Positions 1-9,620 of a stretch of 64,000 nt of DNA are shown here, in pieces. Both the position numbers and the translations under genes were made by a program. Source of the stretch: Pseudomonas fluorescens. GTDB taxonomy: Bacteria; Pseudomonadota; Gammaproteobacteria; Pseudomonadales; Pseudomonadaceae. Below the pieces are notes generated by a model. That model did not search any database, was not told where the DNA came from, and saw nothing but the letters and a program-made list of their open reading frames with translations. Numbering within the stretch: the first letter of the stretch is position 1; each line of letters begins with the position of its first letter. The stretch is taken from assembly GCF_000967965.1 (NCBI RefSeq), contig NZ_LACC01000007.1, positions 1-64,000 of the forward strand, read 5' to 3'.

Positions 1-382
1 CTTAACTGACTGGCATTAGGCATCAAGGCCGCCTTTTTTTGTCTGCGAAGACCCGCATGCGCATGAAATCACGCTTTTCGCTGTAGTCCCGAGCGGTTTG
101 ACTGATGGGTTCGAACCTTCCATTGGGTTACGGATTTGTCTGTTCTTATAACTCTCGGTGATTTGACAAATAAAGACCTCAAGCGACCATCGGCGTGAGC
201 TTGAAACGCCCCGCGGATGGGAGTACCGTCTGCGCCTTAGAAGGGCACCTCTGGTGTACATGTGTGTAGGGCAAATGCCCGAAAGCGGTGCGACAGAGAG
301 GCTAGAAAGCGAATCCAGTAGTCAGTGCCGGGCCAAAGTCCCCGCCTGCTACGCCAACCTAATTCTGGCGCCGTTTGCCCAC
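1..382. other. Region without a recognisable gene, upstream of rssB
   Basis: No convincing coding sequence is seen here. A short open frame on the minus strand (16-261) has no recognisable domain and an Arg/Ser-rich composition typical of a spurious frame. The frame of the next gene also runs upstream to about 254, but that extension has no signal peptide or domain and the receiver domain starts cleanly at 383. The stretch presumably holds the promoter of the rssB-rssC pair. A TTGACA-like hexamer is present near 166, but I see no good -10 box at the right distance. Confidence 0.4.
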
Positions 383-1564
383 ATGCCAAAAACCAGTGCC
401 ACGCTGCTGATAATCGATGATGACGAAGTAGTGCGCGCGAGCCTCGCCGCCTATTTGGAAGACAGTGGTTTCAGCGTCTTGCAGGCCAGCAATGGTCAGC
501 AGGGTCTTCAGGTATTCGAGCAAGACAAGCCCGACTTGGTCATCTGCGATCTGCGCATGCCGCAGATGGGCGGACTCGAACTCATTCGCCAGGTGACCGA
601 ACGTTCGCCGCAAACGCCGGTGATCGTGGTGTCGGGTGCGGGCGTGATGAACGACGCGGTCGAAGCCCTGCGCCTGGGCGCAGCGGACTACCTGATCAAG
701 CCTCTCGAAGATCTGGCCGTGCTCGAGCACTCCGTGCGCCGGGCCCTGGATCGTGCGCGTCTGTTGCTGGAGAACCAGCGCTACCGCGAGAAGCTGGAGA
801 AGGCCAACCGCGAGCTCGAAGCCAGCCTGAACCTGCTCCAGGAGGACCAGAACGCCGGTCGCCAGGTGCAGATGAACATGCTGCCGGTCAGCCCCTGGAC
901 CATCGACGAATTCAAGTTTGCTCACCAGATCATCCCGTCGCTGTACCTGTCGGGTGATTTCGTCGACTACTTCCGGGTCGACGAGCGCCGGGTCGCCTTT
1001 TACCTGGCTGACGTTTCCGGTCATGGCGCCTCTTCAGCCTTCGTCACCGTGCTGTTGAAGTTCATGACCACGCGCCTGCTGTTCGAATCCAAGCGCAGTG
1101 GCACCTTGCCGGAGTTCATGCCTTCAGAGGTCCTTGGTCATATCAACCGGGGCCTGATCAGTTGTAAGCTGGGTAAACACGTCACAATGGTCGGTGGAGT
1201 CATCGACGAGGAGACCGGTTTGTTGACCTATAGCATCGGCGGTCATCTGCCGTTGCCAGTGTTGTACACGCCAGACAGTGTTCGTTATCTGGAAGGGCGT
1301 GGTCTGCCCGTGGGCCTCTTCAACGAAGCCACCTACGAAGACCACGTGCTGGAACTGCCACCGACGTTCAGCCTGACGCTGATGTCTGATGGCATTCTGG
1401 ATCTTTTGCCAGAACCCACACTCAAAGAAAAAGAGGCGGCGTTGCCCCAACGGGTCAAGGCTGCGGGCGGCACCCTGGATGGGTTGCGGCAGGTTTTTGG
1501 ATTGGCCACGCTAGGGGAGATGCCGGATGATATCGCCCTGTTGGTGTTGAGCAGGAATCTTTGA
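383..1564 (+). CDS. rssB: RssB-type response regulator with PP2C phosphatase output domain
   Basis: 393 aa. A receiver domain (about residues 7-120) has the acidic cluster D12-D14, phospho-acceptor D56 in CDLRMP and Lys106 in LIKP. A helical linker (about 125-170) follows, then a PP2C/SpoIIE-like domain (about 185-393). The phosphatase metal ligands look intact: ADVSGHG, MSDGILDL and PDDIALL. The domain is therefore probably active, unlike the degenerate one in enteric RssB. It ends in the overlap TGATG with the STAS-domain gene downstream, the classic pairing for partner switching: the phosphatase would dephosphorylate the STAS protein. The same pair precedes tal in P. aeruginosa, where it is linked to RpoS control. 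The start at 383 is chosen because the receiver begins directly after it; the frame is open further upstream to about 254. Confidence 0.88.
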   Translation: MPKTSATLLIIDDDEVVRASLAAYLEDSGFSVLQASNGQQGLQVFEQDKPDLVICDLRMPQMGGLELIRQVTERSPQTPVIVVSGAGVMNDAVEALRLGAADYLIKPLEDLAVLEHSVRRALDRARLLLENQRYREKLEKANRELEASLNLLQEDQNAGRQVQMNMLPVSPWTIDEFKFAHQIIPSLYLSGDFVDYFRVDERRVAFYLADVSGHGASSAFVTVLLKFMTTRLLFESKRSGTLPEFMPSEVLGHINRGLISCKLGKHVTMVGGVIDEETGLLTYSIGGHLPLPVLYTPDSVRYLEGRGLPVGLFNEATYEDHVLELPPTFSLTLMSDGILDLLPEPTLKEKEAALPQRVKAAGGTLDGLRQVFGLATLGEMPDDIALLVLSRNL

Positions 1565-2046
1565 TGAGTACCGGTAGAATCCAGTTCGCCGAGCAGGATG
1601 GCACCTTCGTCCTGAAGTTCGTCGGTGAAGTTCGCCTGACCCTGTGTTCGGCGTTGGATGCGACTATTGAGCGGATCTTCAGCGCGTTGAATTTCAACAC
1701 GATCGTGATCGATCTGACCGAAACCCGCAGCATCGACAGCACCACGCTTGGCCTGCTGGCCAAGCTGTCGATCCTGTCGCGGCAGAAGGTCGGCCTGCTG
1801 CCGACCGTCGTCACCACCCACGAAGACATCACGCGTCTGTTGCAGTCCATGGGCTTCGAGCAGGTGTTCAACATCGTTGATAAGCCGGTGCCGTGCCCGG
1901 AATGCCTGGATGACCTGCCAGACCAGGATCAGTCCGAAGAAGTGGTGCGGATCAAGGTGCTCGAAGCGCACAAGATCCTCATGGGCCTGAACGACACCAA
2001 TCGTGAAGCCTTTCATGACCTGGTGAATGCGCTCGAACGCCATTGA
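1564..2046 (+). CDS. rssC: STAS-domain anti-anti-sigma factor (RssC-type)
   Basis: 160 aa. The N-terminal ~100 residues form a STAS domain with the conserved phosphorylatable motif SIDSTTLG; Ser59 is the likely site. The C-terminal ~55 residues (CPECLDD onward) are acidic and helical and have no known domain. The gene overlaps rssB by one base, so the two are probably translationally coupled. By family knowledge a STAS protein switches partners according to its phosphorylation, with RssB as phosphatase; a cognate kinase is not visible here. The start ATG at 1564 is preferred to the TTG at 1561 because of the coupling arrangement. A REPIN lies directly downstream. Confidence 0.85.
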   Translation: MSTGRIQFAEQDGTFVLKFVGEVRLTLCSALDATIERIFSALNFNTIVIDLTETRSIDSTTLGLLAKLSILSRQKVGLLPTVVTTHEDITRLLQSMGFEQVFNIVDKPVPCPECLDDLPDQDQSEEVVRIKVLEAHKILMGLNDTNREAFHDLVNALERH

Positions 2047-2059
2047 TTGAGATAAACCT

Positions 2060-2190
2060 GTGGCGAGGGAGCTTGCTCCCGCTGGGCTGCGAAGTGGCCC
2101 CAAGGCCACAAATTTCTTAGTGTCAGAACTATCTCGTTAGCAGAATTTACGACTGCTGCGCAGCCGGACGGGAGCAAGCTCCCTCGCCAC
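2060..2190. repeat. REPIN (paired REP sequences, GGCGAGGGAGC class)
   Basis: Two inverted REP units, with GTGGCGAGGGAGCTTGCTCC on the left and its inverted counterpart ending CTCCCTCGCCAC on the right, enclose about 85 bases. Each unit is itself a short hairpin. This is the typical Pseudomonas REPIN layout in an intergenic space between convergent genes (rssC and tal). Confidence 0.85.
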
Positions 2191-2224
2191 AAATGATCAT
2201 TTGATACTCAAGAAACACCCACAA

Positions 2225-2257
2225 AAAAGGGCGAACCCACCAAGGTTCGCCCTTTTT
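2225..2257 (-). terminator. Rho-independent terminator of tal
   Basis: A GGGCGAACC/GGTTCGCCC stem with a short loop is flanked by A and T runs on the two sides. It lies 19 bases past the tal stop codon on the minus strand, where the hairpin is followed by a T tract. Confidence 0.8.
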
Positions 2258-2275
2258 GCATTACACCCACTCAGG

Positions 2276-3202
2276 TCACAGCTTGGCCTGCAACAGCGCC
2301 TCGAGCTTCTCCTGGTCCCGCGCGAACTGACGAATGCCTTCAGCCAGTTTCTCGGTCGCCATCGCATCTTCGTTGGACAGCCAGCGGAATTGCGATTCGC
2401 TGAGGCTCAGGCGCGCTTCACCGGCCTGGCCTGGCGCCAGTTTACGCTCCAGCTTGCCGGTATCCGCGGCCAGCTTGTCGATCAGGTCCGGGCTGATGGT
2501 CAGGCGGTCGCAGCCGGCCAGTTGCTCGATCTGGCCCAGGTTGCGGAAGCTCGCCCCCATGACCACGGTCTTGTAGTCATTGGCCTTGTAGTAGTTGTAG
2601 ATGCGCGTCACCGACTGCACGCCCGGATCATCCGCGCCGGTGTAGTCGTTGCCGTTGGCTTTCTTGTACCAGTCGTAGATACGGCCCACGAACGGCGAAA
2701 TCAGGAACACCCCGGCGTCGGCGCAGGCGGCTGCCTGGGCAAAGGAGAACAGCAGGGTCAGGTTGGTCTGGATGCCTTCCTTTTCCAGGATCTCTGCAGC
2801 GCGGATGCCTTCCCAGGTGGAGGCGATCTTGATCAGCACGCGGTCGCGGCCAATACCGGCCTTGTCGTACAACTCGATCAGGCGATGCGCACGCTTGAGC
2901 ATGGCATCGGTGTCGAATGACAGGCGCGCATCCACTTCGGTGGAAATGCGGCCCGGGATCACCTTCAGGATTTCTTGCCCCACGGCCACGCCAAAACGGT
3001 CGCTGGCCAGGCCCACATCGCCCTTGCAGTCATTGACGCTGGCGTTCAGCAGCTCGGCATACGCAGGAATGGCCGCGGCCTTGAGCAACAGGGAAGGGTT
3101 GGTGGTGGCGTCCACGGGTTTAACGCGAGCGATAGCTTCGAAGTCGCCGGTGTCGGCAACCACGGTAGTCATTTGTTTGAGTTGTTCCAGCTTGGAAGTC
3201 AT
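2276..3202 (-). CDS. tal: Transaldolase
   Basis: 308 aa, close to the usual ~317 aa of TalA/TalB-type enzymes. It transfers dihydroxyacetone between sedoheptulose-7-phosphate and glyceraldehyde-3-phosphate in the pentose phosphate pathway. The family motifs are clear: DATTNPSL (31-38) and VLIKIASTW, with the Schiff-base lysine at about Lys125. The start is the ATG at 3202 ([10 protein letters not shown]), the usual N-terminus of the family; the frame upstream has no homology. In P. aeruginosa tal lies next to dusA, but here about 24 kb of exopolysaccharide genes separate the two. Confidence 0.96.
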   Translation of the reverse strand: MTSKLEQLKQMTTVVADTGDFEAIARVKPVDATTNPSLLLKAAAIPAYAELLNASVNDCKGDVGLASDRFGVAVGQEILKVIPGRISTEVDARLSFDTDAMLKRAHRLIELYDKAGIGRDRVLIKIASTWEGIRAAEILEKEGIQTNLTLLFSFAQAAACADAGVFLISPFVGRIYDWYKKANGNDYTGADDPGVQSVTRIYNYYKANDYKTVVMGASFRNLGQIEQLAGCDRLTISPDLIDKLAADTGKLERKLAPGQAGEARLSLSESQFRWLSNEDAMATEKLAEGIRQFARDQEKLEALLQAKL

Positions 3203-3403
3203 GGGCGTGCTCTGTCCTATGGGTCTGATGACATTACCCGAGCGCTGACAGCCACTCAAGGGTGTGTACGTGTATCGACGGCCCCTGCGGCAACAACCTG
3301 AAAACGGTTGTTTGAAAGGTGGGGCCTGGTAATGATGAATACGATGCCGAAACGCGGCACAGGTTCAAAGCAACTGACCGTCAGTGCGCCGTGGACATGC
3401 GTC

Positions 3404-4369
3404 CTACTGCGGATTCAACTGGGTCGAGACCGCCATTTTCGCAGGTTTCGCTTGGCCGTCGGAGGTCAGGAAACCGAAGTTTCTCTCACGGTCGTTGCCG
3501 CCCGTTTCACTGTTTTTCCACTCGTAGATCGATGTCAGCGGGATATCGAGCTTCTTGACGTCGGCGATGAAGGTGCTGATTTTTCTGGCCTGCGCTTCGA
3601 TCCCGCCGTTTGAGCTGAGGGAGGGAACGCCCCATTCACTGATGACGCCCGGTAGATTGAAGTTTTGCTGAATAAACGCCTGGGCCTTGCTGATCTGCGC
3701 GCCCGACATGCCGTAGGGGTGATAAGAGATCGCACTCAGGCATTGGGGGTATTCACTGACAATTTTGTTCAGCGCCAATGCTGAGGTCGTGCCGGCACTC
3801 GGTGGCCGGGCGAAGCCAAAGCCGATCAGCAGCGTCGATTGCGGTTGGTCCTGAAGCGACTTGCATAGGGCACTCATGAACGGAACAAAGGTCGTGTCGA
3901 GATTTCGGGTTGGCCAGTACTTCGCCAGGTCCGGTTCGTTCCATATTTCAATCGCGACGAGCTGCGGCCCGTATGACTGCTCCAGCCCCTTCACCGAACT
4001 GGCGAACGATTCGCCGGCAGCCACGAGTTCACTGGTGTTGTCGGGCGCGGAGGTCAGCGCCTTGGTCGAGCGTACGGTCATCAGTACCGGCAGGTCGGCG
4101 GACTTGGCCGCGGCGAAGGCATCGCTGATCTGCTTTTGATACGCCGCGCCGTCCAGGTTGTTGGTCCATACGCCAAAGCGCACGAATCCGAAGCCTGCGG
4201 CCTTGATCTGCTCGGCGTCGGTGGGGGAGAAGGTCTGGATCTTCACCTGGACACCGATGGTTTTGTTGGCGGCAAGTGCGGGGAACAAGTCACTGGCGTA
4301 AACCTGACTGGCTGCACCAAGCATTAACAGGGTTGAGGCGCTGAGCCGTTTGAAACGTGCTGATTTCAT
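3404..4369 (-). CDS. Secreted clan-A glycoside hydrolase (GH5/GH39-like)
   Basis: 321 aa with a signal peptide (basic MKSARFKRL, hydrophobic stretch, cleavage after VYA). The mature part is a TIM-barrel glycosidase of clan A. IEIWNEPDL carries the Asn-Glu acid/base and ISEWGVP the nucleophile glutamate; HPYG and a late Trp/Glu-rich segment also fit. A GGAG ribosome binding site precedes the ATG at 4369. It is divergent from the wzb-wzc genes at the left end of the exopolysaccharide locus. Many such loci carry a periplasmic glycosidase that trims or releases polymer (PslG in P. aeruginosa is one). The exact GH family and the bond cut are not determined. Confidence 0.8.
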   Translation of the reverse strand: MKSARFKRLSASTLLMLGAASQVYASDLFPALAANKTIGVQVKIQTFSPTDAEQIKAAGFGFVRFGVWTNNLDGAAYQKQISDAFAAAKSADLPVLMTVRSTKALTSAPDNTSELVAAGESFASSVKGLEQSYGPQLVAIEIWNEPDLAKYWPTRNLDTTFVPFMSALCKSLQDQPQSTLLIGFGFARPPSAGTTSALALNKIVSEYPQCLSAISYHPYGMSGAQISKAQAFIQQNFNLPGVISEWGVPSLSSNGGIEAQARKISTFIADVKKLDIPLTSIYEWKNSETGGNDRERNFGFLTSDGQAKPAKMAVSTQLNPQ

Positions 4370-4660
4370 GCCTGAACTCCTGGCGGGTAATGACATTTTC
4401 CAATCGTTGACTCGTTACTTTCATTTGGATGCTCGCGAGGGTGCGAAGTGCACGAATGTTATTTTTTGTCAGGTAGTTAGTTCCGGAAAATCACAGTTAT
4501 TTTTGGTCCGGTAATTCTGGTTGGGTCGCTTTTGGGGGCTGTGGTACTTAATGCACTTGTATTAACAGGGCGAATCTATTTCTCAGTGCCGCAAGGTCTT
4601 GTGGGTTCACTAAAGCCCACTCGAAATGTTGGCATATTGATATTGCACGGGAAAGTAACC

Positions 4661-5101
4661 TTGTTCAGAAAGATCCTTGTCGTCTGTGTGGGCAATATCT
4701 GCCGAAGTCCGACAGCAGAAACTTTGCTGCGTAACGCGCTGGCCCCTTCAGCGATCACGGTGACCTCGGCGGGCCTTGCCGCACGGGTTGGCGAGGCCAT
4801 GGAACCGTCGGCCCTCCAGGTTCTGGAAGACCACGGGCACAACGCCCAAGGGTTTAAGGCGCGGCAAATTACACCGGACATCGTCAATGAATCAGACCTG
4901 ATTCTGGTCATGGAAAAAGAGCATGTAAAACAAGTACTGAAGATTGCCTCTCATGCCAGGGGCAAAGTGTTTTTGCTCGGAAAGTGGCAGAGCGAGCGAG
5001 AAATACAGGATCCGTATCGTCAAGGAAAGGCCGCTTTTATTCATGCCCATGCATTGATTGAAGATGCTGTTAGCTCATGGGCGCAGCGCCTCGGACATTG
5101 A
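4661..5101 (+). CDS. wzb: Low-molecular-weight protein-tyrosine phosphatase (Wzb-type)
   Basis: 146 aa, the usual size for LMW-PTPases. The P-loop CVGNICRSP near the N-terminus has the C-X5-R-S signature, and DPYRQG near the C-terminus provides the general-acid Asp. Wzb enzymes dephosphorylate the tyrosine cluster of their partner Wzc, which is the next gene, and so allow cycles of polymer assembly. The start is taken as TTG at 4661, giving MFRKILVV, because family members begin right before this first strand; the frame continues upstream without similarity. A GGGAAAG stretch lies 5' of it. This is the first gene of the plus-strand polysaccharide operon. Confidence 0.88.
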   Translation: MFRKILVVCVGNICRSPTAETLLRNALAPSAITVTSAGLAARVGEAMEPSALQVLEDHGHNAQGFKARQITPDIVNESDLILVMEKEHVKQVLKIASHARGKVFLLGKWQSEREIQDPYRQGKAAFIHAHALIEDAVSSWAQRLGH

Positions 5102-5140
5102 TGAATATTCTTCAGATCAGTGAATGGTAAGAACAGACTT

Positions 5141-7369
5141 ATGCAGTTACCGTCAGTAATCGGCACCCGTGACAACGATCAAGACAGCATTGATCTTCTC
5201 GGCATATTTGGCTCTTTGATTGACCAGAAATGGTTGATCGGCGCGCTCACCGGTGCCTTCATGGCGACCGGCGTTGCCTATGCGGTTTTGGCAACTCCCG
5301 TGTACCTGGCGAACGCGCTGGTGCAGGTCGAGCCGAAGAAGAACGACATGCTCGGGTTTTCCGATCTCAACAGCATGCTCGGCGGGCAATCGCCGTCGGT
5401 GACCGAAATCGGCATCATCAAGTCCCGCGCGGTGATCGGCAAAACGGTCGATGATCTTCGACTTGATATCGACGTCACCCCCAACACCTTCCCGGTCATC
5501 GGCGGTTTTCTCGCCCGACGTTATCGCGGCGAGACCGAGTTCAGTGTCGCGGCGCCGCGCTTGGGCCTGAACAGCTACGCCTGGGGCGGTGAGCGCCTGG
5601 AGATCGCCCGGCTCAATCTGCCGAAAGAACTGCTGGGCAAGAAACTCACGCTGATTGCCGGCGAGCAGCATCGATTCCAGTTGTTCGATGAAAACGACAG
5701 CTTGCTGGTCGAAGGCGTCGCTGGCGAAGCGTTCAAACAGGACGAAGTAGAGGGGCAGATCGCTCAGCTGTCGGCGAACCCTGGCACCCGCTTCGAAGTG
5801 GTGCGCAATCCACGGATCGTGACCATCCAGAGTTACCAGGATGCGCTGGATATTTCAGAGCAAGGCAAGGAATCGGGGATCATTCGTCTGGCCCTGGCCA
5901 GCAGTGACGCGGCCGAGGCGGTGAAAATCCTCAATAAAATCGCTTCGTTGTATGTGCAGCAGAACGTGCAACGCACGTCGGCGGAAGCGGCGCAGAGCCT
6001 GGAGTTCCTGCAAGGCCAGCTGCCGCAGGTCAAACGCGACCTGGCCAAGGCCAGCGATGCGCTCAACGGTTATCAAACCCGCGGCAAGACGGTCAACATT
6101 TCCCTCGAAACCCAATCGGTGCTGGAACAGGTTGTCAGTCTGGATACGCGTATCTCCGAACTGAAAATGCAACAGGCGGAGATGGATCGCAAGTTCACCA
6201 AACAGCATCCGGCTTACCGCGCGCTGATGACCCAGATCGGCGAATTGACCCAGCAGCAGAAGGTTCTGGAGGGCAAAGCCCAGGACCTGCCTGCCACGCA
6301 ACAGGAACTGCTGAACCTGACCCGCGATGTCGAAGTGGCGTCGCAGATCTACACGCAACTGCTGAACAAATCCCAGGAGCTGGACATCGTCCGGGCGGGG
6401 GCTGTGGGCAACGTGCGATTGGTCGACACCGCGGATGTCGACCTGACCAGCCCGGTCAAACCGAAAAAAGCCCTGATCGTGCTGATTGCAACCTTCCTCG
6501 GTGCCTTTTTTGGGGTAGCGCTGGTGTTGCTGCGCAAGTCCCTGAGCCGAGGCCTGGAAGGTCCGGAGGCCATCGAGCAGCTCGGCTTGCCGGTGTACGC
6601 GTCGATTCCATACAGCGCACTGCAACAGGAAGAGGACGGCAAAAAAGTTCGCGCCAAGGACGGGACGGACAAGCCGGCGTACCTGTTGGCCCTGCGTAAC
6701 CCGACGGACCTGTCCATCGAGTCGATCCGCAGTTTGCGCACCTGCCTGCACTTTGCGGGGCTGGATTCGACCAACAACCGGATCATGATTTCCGGCCCGA
6801 GCCCACAGGTCGGCAAGACCTTCGTCTCCTCCAACCTCGCAGCGGTCATGGCGCAAAGCGGGCAGCGGGTCGTACTGATCGATGCCGACATGCGCAAAGG
6901 CCATCTGCACAAGACGCTGAACACACCGATCACCAACGGCTTGTCGGACCTGTTGGTCAAGCGCTGCAGCATCGAGCAGGCGATCAATAGAGTCGAAGTC
7001 GACAACCTGCATTTCATCAGTCGTGGGCAGGTTCCGCCCAATCCTTCAGAACTGCTGATGCACGCCAACTTTCGTGAACTGCTGGCGCAACTCAGCGAGC
7101 TGTATGACGTGGTGATCATCGACACGCCACCGCTGCTGGCGGTGACGGATGCGGCGATTGTCGGTCGCGAAGCGGGGATCAGCCTGATTGTCACGCGGTT
7201 CGGGGTGAACCCGGCCAAAGAGATCGAACTGACGATTCGTCGATTCGCCCAGAACGGCATCGAGTTGAAGGGCGCGGTGTTCAACGGCGTCGAGAAGCGC
7301 GCAGCCAGTTACTACGGCAACGGCAGCTACGGCTATTACAACTACGAATACGCGTCCGACAAATCCTGA
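5141..7369 (+). CDS. wzc: Polysaccharide co-polymerase and tyrosine autokinase (Wzc-type)
   Basis: 742 aa. The Wzz domain has a first membrane helix at about 30-52 and a second at about 440-462, with a long coiled-coil periplasmic part between (about 270-400). The cytoplasmic BY-kinase domain follows: Walker A GPSPQVGKT (about 552), Walker A' LIDADMRKG (about 580) and Walker B VVIIDTPP (about 655). The C-terminus is a tyrosine cluster (SYYGNGSYGYYNYEY), the autophosphorylation and Wzb target region. It controls chain length and couples polymerisation to export through Wza, encoded at 17508. A GTG at 5120 could also serve as start; the ATG at 5141 is preferred because no ribosome binding site precedes the GTG. 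Confidence 0.93.
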   Translation: MQLPSVIGTRDNDQDSIDLLGIFGSLIDQKWLIGALTGAFMATGVAYAVLATPVYLANALVQVEPKKNDMLGFSDLNSMLGGQSPSVTEIGIIKSRAVIGKTVDDLRLDIDVTPNTFPVIGGFLARRYRGETEFSVAAPRLGLNSYAWGGERLEIARLNLPKELLGKKLTLIAGEQHRFQLFDENDSLLVEGVAGEAFKQDEVEGQIAQLSANPGTRFEVVRNPRIVTIQSYQDALDISEQGKESGIIRLALASSDAAEAVKILNKIASLYVQQNVQRTSAEAAQSLEFLQGQLPQVKRDLAKASDALNGYQTRGKTVNISLETQSVLEQVVSLDTRISELKMQQAEMDRKFTKQHPAYRALMTQIGELTQQQKVLEGKAQDLPATQQELLNLTRDVEVASQIYTQLLNKSQELDIVRAGAVGNVRLVDTADVDLTSPVKPKKALIVLIATFLGAFFGVALVLLRKSLSRGLEGPEAIEQLGLPVYASIPYSALQQEEDGKKVRAKDGTDKPAYLLALRNPTDLSIESIRSLRTCLHFAGLDSTNNRIMISGPSPQVGKTFVSSNLAAVMAQSGQRVVLIDADMRKGHLHKTLNTPITNGLSDLLVKRCSIEQAINRVEVDNLHFISRGQVPPNPSELLMHANFRELLAQLSELYDVVIIDTPPLLAVTDAAIVGREAGISLIVTRFGVNPAKEIELTIRRFAQNGIELKGAVFNGVEKRAASYYGNGSYGYYNYEYASDKS

Positions 7370-7409
7370 GTGTCAGTGATTGTCCTTTCATGTTTGAAGT
7401 GGGTGAGTT

Positions 7410-8492
7410 GTGAAAAAAATACTGCACGTGGCAGAGACGATCAAAGGTGGCGTCGCGACGGTGATCCGCACGATTTCGGCTTCGCCCGAAGGCGACGCGG
7501 CAAGCTATGAGCTGGTCTATCTGGTCCCGCAGGATCAGGAAAAAGAACTGCACGGGATTGCCGGGGAACAGATCCGCACCTTCGCCCGGACCGGGCGCAA
7601 TGTGCCGTCGTTGCTGCGCTTCGCCTGGCGACTGACCCAAGTGATGCTTAAGGAAAAACCCGATGTCGTGCATTTGCACAGCACCTTTTCCGGCGTTATC
7701 GGGCGTTGCGTGTGCGTGCTGTTGCGACCTTGGCGCAAGCCGAAGATCGTCTATTGCCCCCATGCCTTTTCGTTCCTGATGGAAAGCTCGCCGACCAAGC
7801 AGAAAGCCTACGCGTGGATCGAGCGGGTATTGCAGAAGGTCACCGACGTGATCATCTGCGTCAGCCAGTACGAGCTCGACAAAGCCGCGCAGTTCGGCAT
7901 TGAGCGCAAGCGCATGAAGCTGATCTACAACGGCATCCATCACAAGGATGACGCGCCGAAAGCCAACGGTCCCGAGCCGATTCATCTGCTCTTCGTCGGC
8001 CGTCTCGATTATCAGAAAGGCTTCGACGTGCTGCTCAAGGCTTTCGCCAGAGTCCAGCGCAGCGACCTGAAACTGACGGTGGTGGGCAGTGCCGTGAACG
8101 AGGATTCGGTCGAGTGCCCTCCGATGGAAGGGGTTGAATACCTGCCGTGGGTGACGCCGAGCGAAGTCCAGGCGCTGTACCAGAAAGCCGATGCGCTGAT
8201 CGTCCCCAGTCGCTGGGAAGGCTTTGCCATGGTGCCGCTCGAAGGCATGGCCATGGGCTTGCCGGTGATTGCCAGCAACTGCACGTCGCTGCCCGAATTG
8301 GTCACCAACGAGGTGTCCGGCTACGTCTTCCCCAGTGGGGACCACCAGGCGCTGGCCGATGTGCTGACGAAAATCCAGAAGCCGCGCTTGCTCGACCTTG
8401 GCAGCGAAGGGCGCAGCATTGTCCGCGAGCGCTTCAGCGCCGCGTTGATGATCCGCCAGACCTATGACCTGTATCGCGCCCCCACTTTTTAA
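7410..8492 (+). CDS. GT4-family glycosyltransferase
   Basis: 360 aa with a GT-B fold. The N-terminal glycine-rich loop is AETIKGGVATVI, and the C-terminal nucleotide-sugar site is WEGFAMVPLEGMAMGLPVI, which contains the E-x7-E signature of retaining GT4 enzymes. It starts with GTG at 7410. It is soluble or peripherally bound and would add one sugar to the lipid-linked repeat unit on the cytoplasmic face. Donor and linkage cannot be told from sequence. It lies 40 bases after wzc in the same operon. Confidence 0.85.
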   Translation: MKKILHVAETIKGGVATVIRTISASPEGDAASYELVYLVPQDQEKELHGIAGEQIRTFARTGRNVPSLLRFAWRLTQVMLKEKPDVVHLHSTFSGVIGRCVCVLLRPWRKPKIVYCPHAFSFLMESSPTKQKAYAWIERVLQKVTDVIICVSQYELDKAAQFGIERKRMKLIYNGIHHKDDAPKANGPEPIHLLFVGRLDYQKGFDVLLKAFARVQRSDLKLTVVGSAVNEDSVECPPMEGVEYLPWVTPSEVQALYQKADALIVPSRWEGFAMVPLEGMAMGLPVIASNCTSLPELVTNEVSGYVFPSGDHQALADVLTKIQKPRLLDLGSEGRSIVRERFSAALMIRQTYDLYRAPTF

Positions 8493-8507
8493 GTAGAACT
8501 CAAGCTT

Positions 8508-9620
8508 ATGAACGTAACGATTTTGCATGGCTACAGTGCGTCCAACTCCGGTGACGGTCTGCTGGTGGATCTGGCCATTGCCCTGGTGCATCGAAACTTT
8601 GGTGACGACACCTCGATCAGTGTCGTGGCCTCCGATCCAGAGTCCTTCAGCTACTTGCCGCACCCGCGTTTTGACGCGCCGGTCATGGCGGCCAAGGGGC
8701 TGGGGCGGGTCAAACAGGCGGTGTTCCTCAACCAGTCCTACGCCGGTCTTGCTGATCTGTTGAAGAAAACCGATTTGATCGTCGGCGTCGGTGGCGGCTA
8801 CATGCGCTCCAAAAGCGCCTTCGAACACATCAAGTTGAAACTGGGTCACGCCAAGCAACTGGAAACCGCAATCCTCAGCAAAGTGCCGTCGGTGTACCTG
8901 CCGCAAAGCATCGGGCCGTTCCACGGCGAGAGCAGCAAGATCGTCGAGCATTACGCCAGCGCCGATGCGGTGTTTGTGCGTGACAATCGCTCATCGGCGA
9001 TTTTCGATGCCTGTGAAAATGTCTACCGCGCGCCGGATCTGGCGGTCCAGTCATTGGCCAGCAAGATCCTCATGCAGCCCAAGTTCACCCGTTGCGCGTC
9101 ATCGCCGGCAACGGTGTGCGTGGTGCTGCGCAAGCCGCCGGAGTGGAGCAAGGAGAAGAAGGTCGCCTACGTGGCCAACCTGAAGTTGCTGCTGCAGCGT
9201 TTGAAGAACAAAAGCAAAGTGGTTTGCGCGGTCCAGAGCGCTGTTCGCGGCAACGATGACGGTGCGTTCTATCGCGAACTGGGCATTACCGAAGACCTGC
9301 TGCCATTGAAAGCGACCTTGGCCAAATATCAGCCGGACCTGGTGATTTCCGTGCGCCTGCACGGCGCCATCGAATCGCTGTTGTCCGGCGTCCCGGCGTA
9401 CCACATCAGCTATGAGCGCAAAGGCTTCGGCGCCTATCAGGACATGGGCGTGGAAGACTGGGTGATCAACGGCGGCGACATCAATGTCGACACCATCATC
9501 GACACGGTCTACGCACCGAACGCACTGTCCAGTTTCGGCAAACGCCTGACCGACACCTGTCGCGAGATCGAGGCAAAAACCGTGGCCATGGACGACATCA
9601 TCAAAGGTATCGTTCGATGA
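8508..9620 (+). CDS. Polysaccharide pyruvyltransferase-family protein (WcaK/AmsJ-like)
   Basis: 370 aa. The N-terminus YSASNSGDGLLVD and the C-terminal RLHGAIESLLSGVPAYHI followed by YERKGFG are hallmarks of the PS_pyruv_trans family, which uses a GT-B-like fold. Characterised members add pyruvate ketals to EPS sugars, giving the polymer negative charge. Some members are thought to act as glycosyltransferases, so pyruvylation is likely but not proven. It overlaps the flippase gene by four bases (ATGA), indicating coupling. Confidence 0.78.
   Translation: MNVTILHGYSASNSGDGLLVDLAIALVHRNFGDDTSISVVASDPESFSYLPHPRFDAPVMAAKGLGRVKQAVFLNQSYAGLADLLKKTDLIVGVGGGYMRSKSAFEHIKLKLGHAKQLETAILSKVPSVYLPQSIGPFHGESSKIVEHYASADAVFVRDNRSSAIFDACENVYRAPDLAVQSLASKILMQPKFTRCASSPATVCVVLRKPPEWSKEKKVAYVANLKLLLQRLKNKSKVVCAVQSAVRGNDDGAFYRELGITEDLLPLKATLAKYQPDLVISVRLHGAIESLLSGVPAYHISYERKGFGAYQDMGVEDWVINGGDINVDTIIDTVYAPNALSSFGKRLTDTCREIEAKTVAMDDIIKGIVR

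Noticed and set aside
7281..8951. Open frame of about 556 codons on the minus strand
   Set aside because: Antisense to the GT4 and pyruvyltransferase genes; no motif, no ribosome binding site.
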